40,796 nt of DNA. Source: a virus. Under the pieces are notes generated by a model that saw only the letters and a program-made list of their open reading frames with translations, ran no database searches and was not told the origin of the DNA. This document shows, in pieces, positions 1 through 7,778 of the stretch (position 1 is its first letter; each line of letters opens with the position of its first letter). Made by a program: the position numbers and the translations under genes. Where the stretch lies: positions 1 to 40,796 of the IMG/VR virus record IMGVR_UViG_3300043419_000382. One strand, 5' to 3'.

Positions 1-1056
1 TTAAATGATTTCTTACATAGAAAATGTCATGAAAGGAATATAGAAATTCTTGATAGCGAAATAAATCAAGTAATATTAGATGAGCAGGGGTATGTTTCTA
101 AGTTAATCGATCTACAAGGTCAATCTCATGCTTACGATTTTTATATTGACAGTAGCGGATTCAAAAGAATCATTGCATCAAAGTTAGAAGCTAAGTGGGT
201 TGATGTTACTGATCAGTTACCGATGAACAGTGCTATTGCTTTCCCAACAGGCTATACCGAAGATATTCCTTCTTATACAGAAGCCACAGCACTAAGCAGC
301 GGCTGGGTATGGAGAATCCCTACTCAAGAAAGATACGGAAACGGTTATGTATTCTGCGATCAGTTCATAAACGAAACAGAAGCCTATGATGAGGTGAGTC
401 AATACTATAAGAATACCTTAGGCATTACAGACGATTTAAAAGTGGGCAAGCGAGTAAAGTTTGGTGCCGGATATCTTGAAAAGTTTTGGATTAAAAACTG
501 TGTAAGTATTGGACTAAGCGGAATATTTGTTGAGCCATTAGAGGCCAGTAGTATAGGAACAACTATTCAACAGTGTTTTATGCTGGCTCCTAACATTGCC
601 TTTTACAACCGAGGCGAAGAACTTACTGCAAATATCTATAATAAACATATGAGTGTAGTTGCAAAAAACATTATAGATTATATTCAACTACACTATTTTA
701 CAGATAGATCTGATACAGAGTTTTGGCGTTGGTGTCAGCATGAAATCAAATTAACTGATTTTAACAAAGCTCACCTTGAATATTTTAAAGAAAACTTTCC
801 TAACGTCTACTGTTTTAACGATCCTATGATTTTGTTTTCATACAATAACTATGCTCAAGTTATGCACGGGTTAGGAATGTTCAATAATGAAAAAATATTA
901 AAGTTTTATAATGAACACATGAGTCACTGGAGAAAGATTACTAACAACACTATTGAAATAAATGATTCGATGGATCGAGAAGTTGAGGTGTTTTCTCACC
1001 GAGAATCTTTAAACAGATTAAAAGAAAGATATAATGAAATACAAATCAAACTCTAA
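1..1056 (+). CDS. Flavin-dependent tryptophan-halogenase-like protein, 5' end cut by window edge
   Basis: The reading frame is open from base 1, so the ATG at 223 is internal and the true start lies outside the window. The visible 351 residues match the C-terminal two thirds of the tryptophan halogenase family (FADH2-dependent halogenation of indole rings via HOCl). Supporting motifs are DSSGF (about nt 148-162), GWVWRIP (nt 301-321, the family's WxWxIP motif) and VEPLEAS (nt 529-549), which aligns with the substrate-side EPLES motif; Ala replaces the usual Ser. The N-terminal FAD-binding GxGxxG and the catalytic Lys lie outside the window, so activity cannot be judged. The gene overlaps the next halogenase by 23 bp, which suggests translational coupling. 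A broader FAD monooxygenase role is possible, but WxWxIP favours a halogenase. Confidence 0.88.
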   Translation, partial: LNDFLHRKCHERNIEILDSEINQVILDEQGYVSKLIDLQGQSHAYDFYIDSSGFKRIIASKLEAKWVDVTDQLPMNSAIAFPTGYTEDIPSYTEATALSSGWVWRIPTQERYGNGYVFCDQFINETEAYDEVSQYYKNTLGITDDLKVGKRVKFGAGYLEKFWIKNCVSIGLSGIFVEPLEASSIGTTIQQCFMLAPNIAFYNRGEELTANIYNKHMSVVAKNIIDYIQLHYFTDRSDTEFWRWCQHEIKLTDFNKAHLEYFKENFPNVYCFNDPMILFSYNNYAQVMHGLGMFNNEKILKFYNEHMSHWRKITNNTIEINDSMDREVEVFSHRESLNRLKERYNEIQIKL

Positions 1057-2587
1057 TATTATTGTTCTAGGAGGCGGAAGTGCAGGATGGTTAACAGCGT
1101 TGTTCATCCAGCGTAACTGGCCAGATACACACGTTACTGTAGTAGAGAATCCCAAACAGCCTCCTATCATTGCAGGTGAAAGTGGAACTACTACATTTGT
1201 TGGTTTATTAAGACATCTCAAGATAGATTCCGACGACTTTATTCGTAAAGTTAATGCTACTCCTAAGCTAGGAGGAAAGTTTGAAAACTGGACAGGTGTT
1301 GGATCAAAGTTTATACACTGTTTGCAAACCGATTATGCACCATGGCTAGACGGATGGACTGAATATGTTAACAGTGCTCCTACAGAAGAGCTAAATCTAG
1401 GAACAATGTATTCAATACTTAATGCAGAACAAGAAAAAGACGTATATCTTAAAACACTCTTAGCAAATGATATTCCCCTTGCAAAAGCATTCTATGCTAA
1501 TCAGTTCATTGAAACAAATAAAGTTCCGTTTGGTGCAACTAGTGAACTGCCGTGTGTAGCAATGTGGCATTTTGAAAGCAGGGCTGCTGCTGCATATTTT
1601 AAAAACATTGGCCTAGCTAGAAACATAACCTTAGTAGAAGGTGAATATCAGCAATCACATCAGGATCTCAATGGAAATATTACCAGTATACAGTTAGATC
1701 AAGATCAACTTCTAAAAGGAGATTGGTTCTTTGACTGTTCTGGATTTGCAAGATTGCTTATGGGTAAAGTTTTAGAAGAACCTGTTGTTGATTATACTAA
1801 TTATTTTCCGGCAAGAGCAGTAGTTGCTTGGTGGGACTCGCCCGAATATACCACTACAACAAACGCTAATGCTATGAAGTTTGGTTGGTCTTGGAATATT
1901 AATCTAAGACATCGTTCTGGAAATGGTTACATTTATGATCCCGACCATATCAATTTAGATCAAGCTATTCAAGAAGCTGAAAAGTTCTATAACAAGAAAA
2001 TTGATCCTATTGCAAACTTTCAGTTTACTCCCGGCATGATGAAAAAAGCATGGAGGAATAATGTTATTGCAATCGGCCTTAGCAGCGGATTTTTAGAGCC
2101 TCTAGAAGCTAATGGTGTAGCTGTGATTATTGAGAGTCTTTATAGTTTACAAGACCACTGGAAACCTTTTGAATCTCGTATTGACCCAGAAAGGGTTGAT
2201 AGATTTAATGAGCGGGTTTGGAATATTACTGAAGACATCAAAGATTTTCTAGCTCTTCATTATAGAGGAAAACGATCAGATACTGATTTTTGGAAGAGTC
2301 ACATGTACGATTCTAATCGAATACCTGCAACATTGTCCGAAAAGTTATTGGCTTGGAAGAGTTATTATCTAGGACAAAAAGGAGAACCGTGGCTATATGG
2401 CTATAGCCCAACCGCATGGCTTATGGTTCTACAGGGATTAAGAGTATTTGATCACACCGTATTGAGAAATATACACAAAAATGCTCTAACCGTAGGTCAA
2501 AAACTACTAAATATCAACGAATCCCGATATAAGGAACTTGTTACTCCATTTTGGACTGTAGACGAGTGGATTCATAGAACAGCATAA
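1034..2587 (+). CDS. Flavin-dependent tryptophan-halogenase-like protein (complete)
   Basis: A 517-aa protein, about the usual family length. The N terminus carries the FAD-binding GGGSAG at residues 13-18, then AGESGTTTF (48-56), which corresponds to the GExT region of halogenases. NATPK follows, with Lys78 at the position of the catalytic lysine that forms the chloramine or guides HOCl. DCSGF is at 234-238 and FLEPLEAN at 353-360. The WxWxIP signature is altered to GWSWNIN (284-290), with Asn in place of Pro. It starts inside the end of the upstream halogenase, so the two probably form one transcription unit. Three halogenase-like proteins occur in this window; this one and the partial one share the EPLEA variant, whereas the minus-strand copy has EPLES. 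The substrate (free Trp, peptide or other indole) cannot be read from sequence. Confidence 0.88.
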   Translation: MKYKSNSNIIVLGGGSAGWLTALFIQRNWPDTHVTVVENPKQPPIIAGESGTTTFVGLLRHLKIDSDDFIRKVNATPKLGGKFENWTGVGSKFIHCLQTDYAPWLDGWTEYVNSAPTEELNLGTMYSILNAEQEKDVYLKTLLANDIPLAKAFYANQFIETNKVPFGATSELPCVAMWHFESRAAAAYFKNIGLARNITLVEGEYQQSHQDLNGNITSIQLDQDQLLKGDWFFDCSGFARLLMGKVLEEPVVDYTNYFPARAVVAWWDSPEYTTTTNANAMKFGWSWNINLRHRSGNGYIYDPDHINLDQAIQEAEKFYNKKIDPIANFQFTPGMMKKAWRNNVIAIGLSSGFLEPLEANGVAVIIESLYSLQDHWKPFESRIDPERVDRFNERVWNITEDIKDFLALHYRGKRSDTDFWKSHMYDSNRIPATLSEKLLAWKSYYLGQKGEPWLYGYSPTAWLMVLQGLRVFDHTVLRNIHKNALTVGQKLLNINESRYKELVTPFWTVDEWIHRTA

Positions 2588-2590
2588 ATA
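2583..2590 (+). promoter_or_regulatory. T4-type late promoter, CATAAATA
   Basis: An octamer matching the T4-like late consensus NATAAATA overlaps the stop codon of the plus-strand halogenase and lies 20 bp before the ATG of the 54-aa gene. A strong Shine-Dalgarno (TAAGGAG, 2598-2604) follows. It would express the small gene late and independently of the halogenases. Confidence 0.55.
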
Positions 2591-2610
2591 TATACTGTAA
2601 GGAGAAAATA

Positions 2611-2775
2611 ATGGCAACTTATAAAATGATTCTTAGAAAACCTGAGCCGCCAAATTCAATGGCAATCATGGAAGATACTTGTGAAGCAAAAAACATGGAC
2701 GAAGCTCGCAAGATCTTCGAAGAGCGTCACGGTAATCAAAGAAACGTAGCTGGCCCTATCAAAGTCGCTGGTTAA
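2611..2775 (+). CDS. Small protein of unknown function, 54 aa
   Basis: ATG at 2611, preceded at good spacing by TAAGGAG (2598-2604), opens a 54-codon frame ending with TAA at 2773-2775. The protein is charged, begins MATYKMILRKPEPP, has one Cys and no Trp, and its middle (EAKNMDEARKIFEERHG) looks like a single amphipathic helix. No signal peptide or membrane segment is seen. It has its own NATAAATA late promoter and runs head-on into the oxygenase gene at 2759-3397, the two 3' ends overlapping by 17 bp. The family is not recognised. Because it lacks Trp, it is not an obvious peptide substrate for the adjacent halogenases. The strong ribosome site and promoter make it a probable real gene. Confidence 0.7.
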   Translation: MATYKMILRKPEPPNSMAIMEDTCEAKNMDEARKIFEERHGNQRNVAGPIKVAG

Positions 2776-3397
2776 ATCGTTTCATCAGATCGTTAACATC
2801 TGATATCTGTTTCAACTCATTCTGAACTGCCTGGCTAGTGTATTCAAAAGGCAAGCCCAAACAAGGTCTTGTATCCCACTTTAGCCAGGCATCGTCGCCT
2901 TTAGCATCTACATACTGCAAAAACGCTTGTATTTGCCTTTTAGCAGGCAAAGGATCTCGCCAATGTTCATGCAGACGACCACTGTATATTGCAATATCAC
3001 CGACTTCTAGATCAATGCAGTGTGTTACTCCATTAGAGTTTTTTACATAAAGTGGCCAATCACAGTCTTTTTCTAAGCAAACAGAAACAGTAACTTCGGA
3101 ACTAGGGCGATCAACATGCTTTTGTAATTCCGATCCCTGATAATAAATTCTAGCATACGAGTACGTCGGAAACAAGGTCATGCCTACAGCCTTTTCAACT
3201 TGGGGTTGTACCCAGACACTCAGCGTTTCCATCATCAGAGGACTGTATCTGGCAAATGTATTATCACATAAGTCTGCTAGATTGGCATTAGGATATAACT
3301 GTTTGCAAACCGTTTCCATCATCTCGAACTCTAATGCAATAAATTTACAGAGTTCGGACGAAACTGCATTTTTTATTATTAAAAAATCTTCTTTCAT
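2759..3397 (-). CDS. 2OG-Fe(II) dioxygenase, prolyl-hydroxylase-like
   Basis: A 212-aa protein with the double-stranded beta-helix pattern of 2-oxoglutarate/Fe(II) dioxygenases. YYQGSELQKHVDRP places the metal-binding HxD at His94/Asp96. The distal His is His143 or His145 in GRLHEHWRD, and Lys153/Arg154 sit about ten residues later, where prolyl 4-hydroxylases bind the 2OG carboxylate. Expected chemistry is hydroxylation of a side chain or small molecule using O2 and 2OG; the substrate is unknown. It is the last gene of the long minus-strand operon, with a 4-bp ATGA overlap with its upstream neighbour and a 17-bp convergent overlap with the 54-aa gene. Three cysteines fall in or near the N-terminal third (residues 17, 31, 44). 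Confidence 0.85.
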   Translation of the reverse strand: MKEDFLIIKNAVSSELCKFIALEFEMMETVCKQLYPNANLADLCDNTFARYSPLMMETLSVWVQPQVEKAVGMTLFPTYSYARIYYQGSELQKHVDRPSSEVTVSVCLEKDCDWPLYVKNSNGVTHCIDLEVGDIAIYSGRLHEHWRDPLPAKRQIQAFLQYVDAKGDDAWLKWDTRPCLGLPFEYTSQAVQNELKQISDVNDLMKRFNQRL

Positions 3398-3951
3398 GTT
3401 AGTGGCATTAAACTCATATTGACAAATGGTCTTTCAACATAATTTGATATTAATGGACTATTTGGTATAGTATGTATATCAAATCCTATAGTAGTTCTAA
3501 CACCATCGTAAGGTTCTACAGCTTCAACCTTATGTCGTCTATTCCCCTCTGCAAAATATATTTGTCCAGGTACATTTGAAATCTCATAGTTTTCAAACAT
3601 AGTTTTAGTATTCTTAGGATCTATAGAAATATACCCATGATAATCGTATGAATGATCATGCCAATCTAATATTTTTAAATCCTCATATTTGATGTAGTTG
3701 ATCCATGCTTCGAACCATAAAGGTCTCTCATTTCCTAACTCCGATCGAACCAAGTCTCTCATCTCTTTATAGATAGAATAGAATATTGTCGAAGGTGCTG
3801 TTAAAGCAAAAATATTGTACTTAGAATAAGACCAAGTTGAATCACTTTCAGGAAATAGTTTTTTAAAGTTACTATGTGCAATATCTAAATCTGCTTTTAT
3901 TAGATCGAGATTTTCTACAATGGTACTGCTTTGATATAATCTATAAGTCAT
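3394..3951 (-). CDS. 2OG-Fe(II) oxygenase-like protein with a His-rich metal motif
   Basis: A 185-aa protein. The core reads WHDHSYDYHGYISI (about 97-110), then PGQIYFAEGNRRHKV with His140, and Arg152 in VRTTIGFDI. The spacing, with Arg 12 residues after the distal His, fits a 2OG dioxygenase jelly roll. The first metal site is HDH (His98, Asp99, His100) rather than plain HxD, so which residues bind iron is uncertain. It resembles putative phage 2OG oxygenases in layout, but family assignment is weaker than for its neighbours. Both ends overlap neighbours by 4 bp, consistent with coupled translation in the operon. Substrate unknown. Confidence 0.7.
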   Translation of the reverse strand: MTYRLYQSSTIVENLDLIKADLDIAHSNFKKLFPESDSTWSYSKYNIFALTAPSTIFYSIYKEMRDLVRSELGNERPLWFEAWINYIKYEDLKILDWHDHSYDYHGYISIDPKNTKTMFENYEISNVPGQIYFAEGNRRHKVEAVEPYDGVRTTIGFDIHTIPNSPLISNYVERPFVNMSLMPLT

Positions 3952-4556
3952 AGTAACATATTTCCAAGATTAATATTAATCACACATCGGTATTTGTTGT
4001 GTTGGACAGGACTAGAACTATGATAGTATTTTCCCGGAAACACCAATAACTTTCCACGTTTTGGAGTTACTCTATGCCGAATCGTAAAGTTGCCTGACTG
4101 GATTTTTATAACATCGTCAATACCACTATCATATGTTTCGTTTACTTCGTTGAATATAACAGTATCGCCATCAGAGTCATTAACATAATAGATAGCGTTC
4201 CAATGCGGGAAGAAACTATCTATGTGAGGCATATGGTATTCCTGCGTTGATCTACAGTTGGGTAGGGTCATGTTAGCCCGCATCCTAAATAATCTGTTAA
4301 AGGGTACTTCTGCGCGACTAGTGATGCTGAGTACTAGGGGATATATCAAGTTAAAGAAGTTGCTAACAGGCTTACTATTCTCAAAGAAGAAATGATTAAA
4401 CCCTGCATGATTGTTCGGATCATCTATAAAACAATCATCACCCGATACCATATTTTTATTAAACAACCAAGGAAACTCAAAACTAGTCATGAGTTCTTCT
4501 AGATGATTTTGATAATCTACAGGGATTATGTTTTCTATTTCAATAATATCTTTCAT
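3948..4556 (-). CDS. 2OG-Fe(II) dioxygenase-like protein
   Basis: A 202-aa protein. The start is placed at the ATG at 4556, because this gives a 4-bp ATGA overlap with the upstream stop and aligns with its paralog at 6491-7069. A longer frame to 4637 would overlap the upstream gene by 85 bp. The metal motif is MPHIDSF (His111, Asp113), with the distal His179 in KYYHSSSP and Arg190 for 2OG. The strands between read NAIYYVNDSDGDTVIFNE and GKLLVFPG, a typical prolyl-hydroxylase-like core. The order EFPW, LFRMR, HxD, YYVND.DGDTVIF, KLL.F.G..YH is shared with 6491-7069, which points to duplication inside the operon. All residues needed for catalysis appear to be present; the substrate is unknown. 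Confidence 0.83.
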   Translation of the reverse strand: MKDIIEIENIIPVDYQNHLEELMTSFEFPWLFNKNMVSGDDCFIDDPNNHAGFNHFFFENSKPVSNFFNLIYPLVLSITSRAEVPFNRLFRMRANMTLPNCRSTQEYHMPHIDSFFPHWNAIYYVNDSDGDTVIFNEVNETYDSGIDDVIKIQSGNFTIRHRVTPKRGKLLVFPGKYYHSSSPVQHNKYRCVININLGNMLL

Positions 4557-5179
4557 TTTTTCTTTCTTAGATTTCCGGATATCGATATACGATACTCGTC
4601 CGAACTGGTAAAAGGGTATACCATATGTTGAAGACATGAGGGAAATAAGAAGATTTGTCCCTCATATAGTTTATCTACTGGAAATTCTACTTCTCTTATT
4701 TCTCCAAACATGTTATTATAGAAAAAAGAAAACATTCCTGCTCTCGGACTGTTTGATTCAACACTGCTCTGTTGATTTATTTCTTCTAAAATATAGTAAG
4801 GAACTTGAATCCATAATGCAAAACTATAACTACCATCATGGGCATGGATAGGATTAAACTCATTTTTCTTTTGAAAGTTAACCCAATAGTTATATAACTC
4901 TAGATTATTTGAACTCAGATCTTTAGTAGTTCGTGTAATGTCCCAGTTCGAAGTATAATCTTTGCATAGACCTAATAGATACTGTTCTAGAGCAGCTTGA
5001 TTTTTACCTAACTTATATTCTTTTTCAATATTACCTGCAAGATTGTAGTTTATTTTATTTTCTGTGGAAGATAGATCTAACGATAGTACTTCTTCTTTTA
5101 GATTTTCAAAAAGTTCTTTAGGAACAGTATCTCTAATAAATCCAAAGTTGGCAAAGTTTCCAAATAATGCTGTTGTCAT
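4553..5179 (-). CDS. Putative 2OG-Fe(II) oxygenase (PF13759-like)
   Basis: A 208-aa protein. YNYWVNFQKKNEFNPIHAHDGS (about 96-117) is the hallmark W.N......N..H.H..S segment of the putative 2OG-Fe(II) oxygenase family common in marine phages. The distal half has FLFPSCLQHMVYPF (His185) and EYRISISGNL (Arg197, 12 residues later). His112 and His114 are the first-site candidates; Asp115 follows directly. An insertion between the two halves (about 128-165, including a Ser-rich stretch) makes it differ from the compact relatives at 7750-8373 and 9167-9775. It overlaps both neighbours by 4 bp. Substrate unknown. Confidence 0.78.
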   Translation of the reverse strand: MTTALFGNFANFGFIRDTVPKELFENLKEEVLSLDLSSTENKINYNLAGNIEKEYKLGKNQAALEQYLLGLCKDYTSNWDITRTTKDLSSNNLELYNYWVNFQKKNEFNPIHAHDGSYSFALWIQVPYYILEEINQQSSVESNSPRAGMFSFFYNNMFGEIREVEFPVDKLYEGQIFLFPSCLQHMVYPFTSSDEYRISISGNLRKKK

Positions 5180-5790
5180 ACTGCTATTCCAAAAAAGTTA
5201 ATGGTTAGTCTTGCAGTATCTTTTGAGTTACCAAAAAATCTATCAACGCTATGCCAGTGATGCGGATCAAACATAACACATCTATTGTATTCATTTTCAA
5301 CAATCATATCTTGTTTGAAAAAAGAACGTTGTTGTTCTTTATATCTAACATAAGATTGTCTGTCTTCGGGCAACGCATTTAACTCTTCATGAAAAACTTT
5401 TTTAAAATCTTCAGTGAATGGTAAAACTTGATTATAGAATATTGTTCCAGAATTATCTGGAGGCGAAGGATTAAGATAAACAACTCCTGCAATATTATAA
5501 TGTGGTTCATCCTGATGCAACCAGCCCAAAGTGTATGTTTCGTCTACTAGTGTAAAGTTTGCTTTTAAAAACTGAAAAGATGTACAACCATGTACATGCT
5601 TGATTAATTTCGATGCAATAGATTGAAATAGATTGGCATTGATCTCATTTAATAATTTTGATTGTTCACCCGGCCACGGAGCTAACTCGTCTCTCGAAAA
5701 CTCTTGTCTAAGAGCAAAGTGCCTCCATAGATCGGGAGATTCTAAAAAGTTATCAACTACTTTGATCGGCATGGGAAATATTTTTTTCAT
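5176..5790 (-). CDS. 2OG-Fe(II) oxygenase-like protein (DUF6445-like), copy 1
   Basis: A 204-aa protein closely related to its upstream neighbour at 5787-6494. Shared signposts are a VVDNF/MVFDNF opening followed by DPDLWR-type residues, W.G...KLL.EIN, DETY..GW, HxD, NIAGV.YLNP, and FDP..WHS..FFG....RLT..FF. The predicted iron ligands are His92 and Asp94 (WLHQDEP) plus His180 in FDPHHWHSVDRFFG; Arg194 lies in the 2OG-binding place. It resembles the family I know as DUF6445, which carries the same fold, though I could not check this. Start ATG overlaps the upstream stop (ATGA). Tandem duplication with the neighbour is clear at the protein level. Confidence 0.78.
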   Translation of the reverse strand: MKKIFPMPIKVVDNFLESPDLWRHFALRQEFSRDELAPWPGEQSKLLNEINANLFQSIASKLIKHVHGCTSFQFLKANFTLVDETYTLGWLHQDEPHYNIAGVVYLNPSPPDNSGTIFYNQVLPFTEDFKKVFHEELNALPEDRQSYVRYKEQQRSFFKQDMIVENEYNRCVMFDPHHWHSVDRFFGNSKDTARLTINFFGIAV

Positions 5791-6494
5791 TTTGCTTTAA
5801 TAAAAAATACCTGTGTTAGTCTAGATTCAGCATGTGTTGAGCCAAAAAACTTTTCAGCGCTGTGCCAGTTACGCGGATCAAAAATAATACAACGATTATA
5901 AACACTTTCAATAGTTGTTGTTTTCTTAAAAGACTGAACCTGCTCTTCTCTGTACTTAGAGTACTGTTCTCGTTCTTCAGGAGATGCTACTAAAACATCA
6001 TTCATAAACATTTCAGTGTAACGCTCACCGTTAAAATCGTTCTGATCTTGATATATCACAGTTCCTGCACCTATCGGAGCATCTGGATTAAGATAGATAA
6101 CTCCTGCAATGTTTAGTTTTGGATCGTCATCATGAACCCAACCCCGTCCATAAGTTTCGTCGATAACTTGAAATCCTGTTTGTAGTTCTACAAACTCTGT
6201 GAATCCGTAGGGTTCCATTATTGCCAGCAACTTACGCATTGTTACACGAAATATTTCTTGATTTATTTCATGCAATAGCTTAGTTCTTAGTCCTGGCCAA
6301 CTCCCTCGATCGCCCTTAAAAAACTCTTGACTCAATGCAAACTCTCTCCAAAGATCAGGATCCTCATAGAAGTTGTCAAATACCATTGTAGGTATGTAGG
6401 GATTGAGAAATCTATTTTTGATTCCAGAGTTTTTAATAAACTCCGAACTTCTAGAATTCATTTTTATGAGTTGATCTATATGTTTAGTAATCAT
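5787..6494 (-). CDS. 2OG-Fe(II) oxygenase-like protein (DUF6445-like), copy 2
   Basis: A 235-aa paralog of the next gene, with about 30 extra residues at the N terminus before NPYIPTMVFDNFYEDPDLWR. Predicted iron ligands are His121 and Asp123 (WVHDDDP) and His211 (FDPRNWHSAEKFFG), with Arg225 for 2OG. The central segment about 150-195 is variable relative to the copy. The 4-bp ATGA overlap with the upstream gene supports the chosen start, although an internal Met at 12 or 37 could also serve. Likely a hydroxylase of unknown target. Confidence 0.78.
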   Translation of the reverse strand: MITKHIDQLIKMNSRSSEFIKNSGIKNRFLNPYIPTMVFDNFYEDPDLWREFALSQEFFKGDRGSWPGLRTKLLHEINQEIFRVTMRKLLAIMEPYGFTEFVELQTGFQVIDETYGRGWVHDDDPKLNIAGVIYLNPDAPIGAGTVIYQDQNDFNGERYTEMFMNDVLVASPEEREQYSKYREEQVQSFKKTTTIESVYNRCIIFDPRNWHSAEKFFGSTHAESRLTQVFFIKAK

Positions 6495-7069
6495 CTTGGT
6501 TTACCTACAAAGTTAATAGTTAATGCCAATCTCTTTGTAAACATTTTTGGACAGGTACTTGCATGATAATGCCAACCATTAAACAACAAAAGTTTTCCTT
6601 GATCGGGCATACTCTTGTGCATAACGTGATACTTTTCAGCAGCTTCTATTTCATGAAAAATAACAGTCTCTCCATCGGACTTATTAATATAGTATACAGC
6701 AGTGTAGTGTTCTTGGTCAAAGTCTCTATGCGGATTGTTGTATTTGTAAGGCTGACTAGGTAACAGATACTTTGTGTTTAATAAAAACCCCAGACGCATA
6801 CGTAACATCTGATGTATTTCAAAACCTGTTTTTTCTACCATTGCATCAACTAATGGTTTGAAAAAATCAGCATAAGGATTCGTTTCATTATTAGGATGAT
6901 ATATTAGATTAACAAATCCCGGAGTTGAATTATGAGATTCGTTTGCACGTTCAAATGTAGTATCTTCTAAAAAATGCCAAGGAAACTCAACACGAGTTAC
7001 TAGATTATAAATCTCATCTTGATATTTTTTATCAACAATGTCGTGTATTTCAATAGGTTTAAATGTCAT
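6491..7069 (-). CDS. 2OG-Fe(II) dioxygenase-like protein
   Basis: A 192-aa paralog of 3948-4556. NNPHRDFDQEHYTAVYYIN holds the HxD pair His114/Asp116. GKLLLFNGWHYHAST supplies the distal His (His167 or His169), and Arg180 is the probable 2OG anchor. DGETVIFHE corresponds to DGDTVIFNE of its paralog. AGGAT (about 8 bases before ATG) serves as ribosome site, and the ATG lies 11 bp inside the end of the upstream cupin-like gene. Expected role is hydroxylation of a protein or small-molecule target; nothing in the sequence names it. Confidence 0.82.
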   Translation of the reverse strand: MTFKPIEIHDIVDKKYQDEIYNLVTRVEFPWHFLEDTTFERANESHNSTPGFVNLIYHPNNETNPYADFFKPLVDAMVEKTGFEIHQMLRMRLGFLLNTKYLLPSQPYKYNNPHRDFDQEHYTAVYYINKSDGETVIFHEIEAAEKYHVMHKSMPDQGKLLLFNGWHYHASTCPKMFTKRLALTINFVGKPR

Positions 7070-7778
7070 GATTTATCCTGTAATAGTTTCTATCAATTTG
7101 ATGATCGTGTGGATCAGTAGCAAATCTATTCCAACAAGGAATACTCATGCTTAATCTTTTTCCTTTTGGTTCAGCAACATGATACATTCTCGAAGGGATG
7201 TACAATGCATCTCCAGGCTCCAGATCAACTTCAATGGCAAGATCTAAATCCTTATGATCTAGTTGACCATTCATTGTACCTGTTCTATAGAGGTATGAAA
7301 TCCTGTTGTTATATATTTTCCAACGAGTAGTGCCTTCAACTTGAATAATGAAGTTACAAGGATAATCGTCGTGAATTCCGAAAGATTTTGCATCTGTTAA
7401 ACCACAATAAACATGTATGGCTGCATTTACATTAAACATTGTTTCAAATATTTTTAATAAATGCATGGTCTTTTCATTATAAAAACCATAGTTCATAATA
7501 ATCAAACTATTGCCTTGATGAAACTTTTCAAATAAAAATCCTTTGTCTTGTACGGCTCTATCCCATATCCATGCTTTTTTACTTCTTGGAATATCAACTT
7601 TCTTATTATACGGATCAATCATTTCGAAGTCATAGAGATAGGGATTATTCAAACATTTCTCTACATCATTCCAGGTTAATAGGTCACTAGGATTTTCTAA
7701 TAGCTTCTTAAAATAATGAGGCTTGTCATTGATTAGTAAGTTTGTTTCGTTAAGTATTCTTTGGCCAATATCGTTCAT
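7059..7778 (-). CDS. JmjC/cupin-like oxygenase
   Basis: A 239-aa protein from the ATG at 7778, chosen because AGGA stands at good spacing before it. The frame extends to 7850, but that start would overlap the upstream gene by 101 bp and lacks a convincing ribosome site. The core GIHDDYPCNFIIQVEGTTRWKIY (His136, Asp138) followed by LEPGDALYIPSRMYHVAEP (His200) is the HxD...H plan of JmjC and cupin-like hydroxylases such as ROXA/NO66 (protein histidyl or arginyl hydroxylases). This is a different subfamily from the other oxygenases in the operon. In bacteria, cupin-like proteins of this type are often neighbours of tryptophan halogenases, as here. The target is unknown; a protein side chain is the family-based guess. 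Confidence 0.8.
   Translation of the reverse strand: MNDIGQRILNETNLLINDKPHYFKKLLENPSDLLTWNDVEKCLNNPYLYDFEMIDPYNKKVDIPRSKKAWIWDRAVQDKGFLFEKFHQGNSLIIMNYGFYNEKTMHLLKIFETMFNVNAAIHVYCGLTDAKSFGIHDDYPCNFIIQVEGTTRWKIYNNRISYLYRTGTMNGQLDHKDLDLAIEVDLEPGDALYIPSRMYHVAEPKGKRLSMSIPCWNRFATDPHDHQIDRNYYRINHDI

Noticed and set aside
223-1056. Halogenase starting at ATG 223
   Set aside because: The frame is open to base 1 and the upstream codons match the halogenase family (DSSGF), so 223 is internal.
2611-2775. 54-aa protein as a RiPP precursor for the halogenases
   Set aside because: It has no Trp and no leader/core division; kept only as an unknown gene.
2784-2804. ATCAGAT/ATCTGAT inverted repeat as terminator between convergent genes
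   Set aside because: It lies inside the oxygenase coding region and has no T-tract; could still help stop plus-strand transcripts but is not supported.
3948-4637. Longer start for the oxygenase at 3948-4556
   Set aside because: It would overlap the upstream gene by 85 bp; ATG 4556 gives an ATGA overlap and matches the paralog start.
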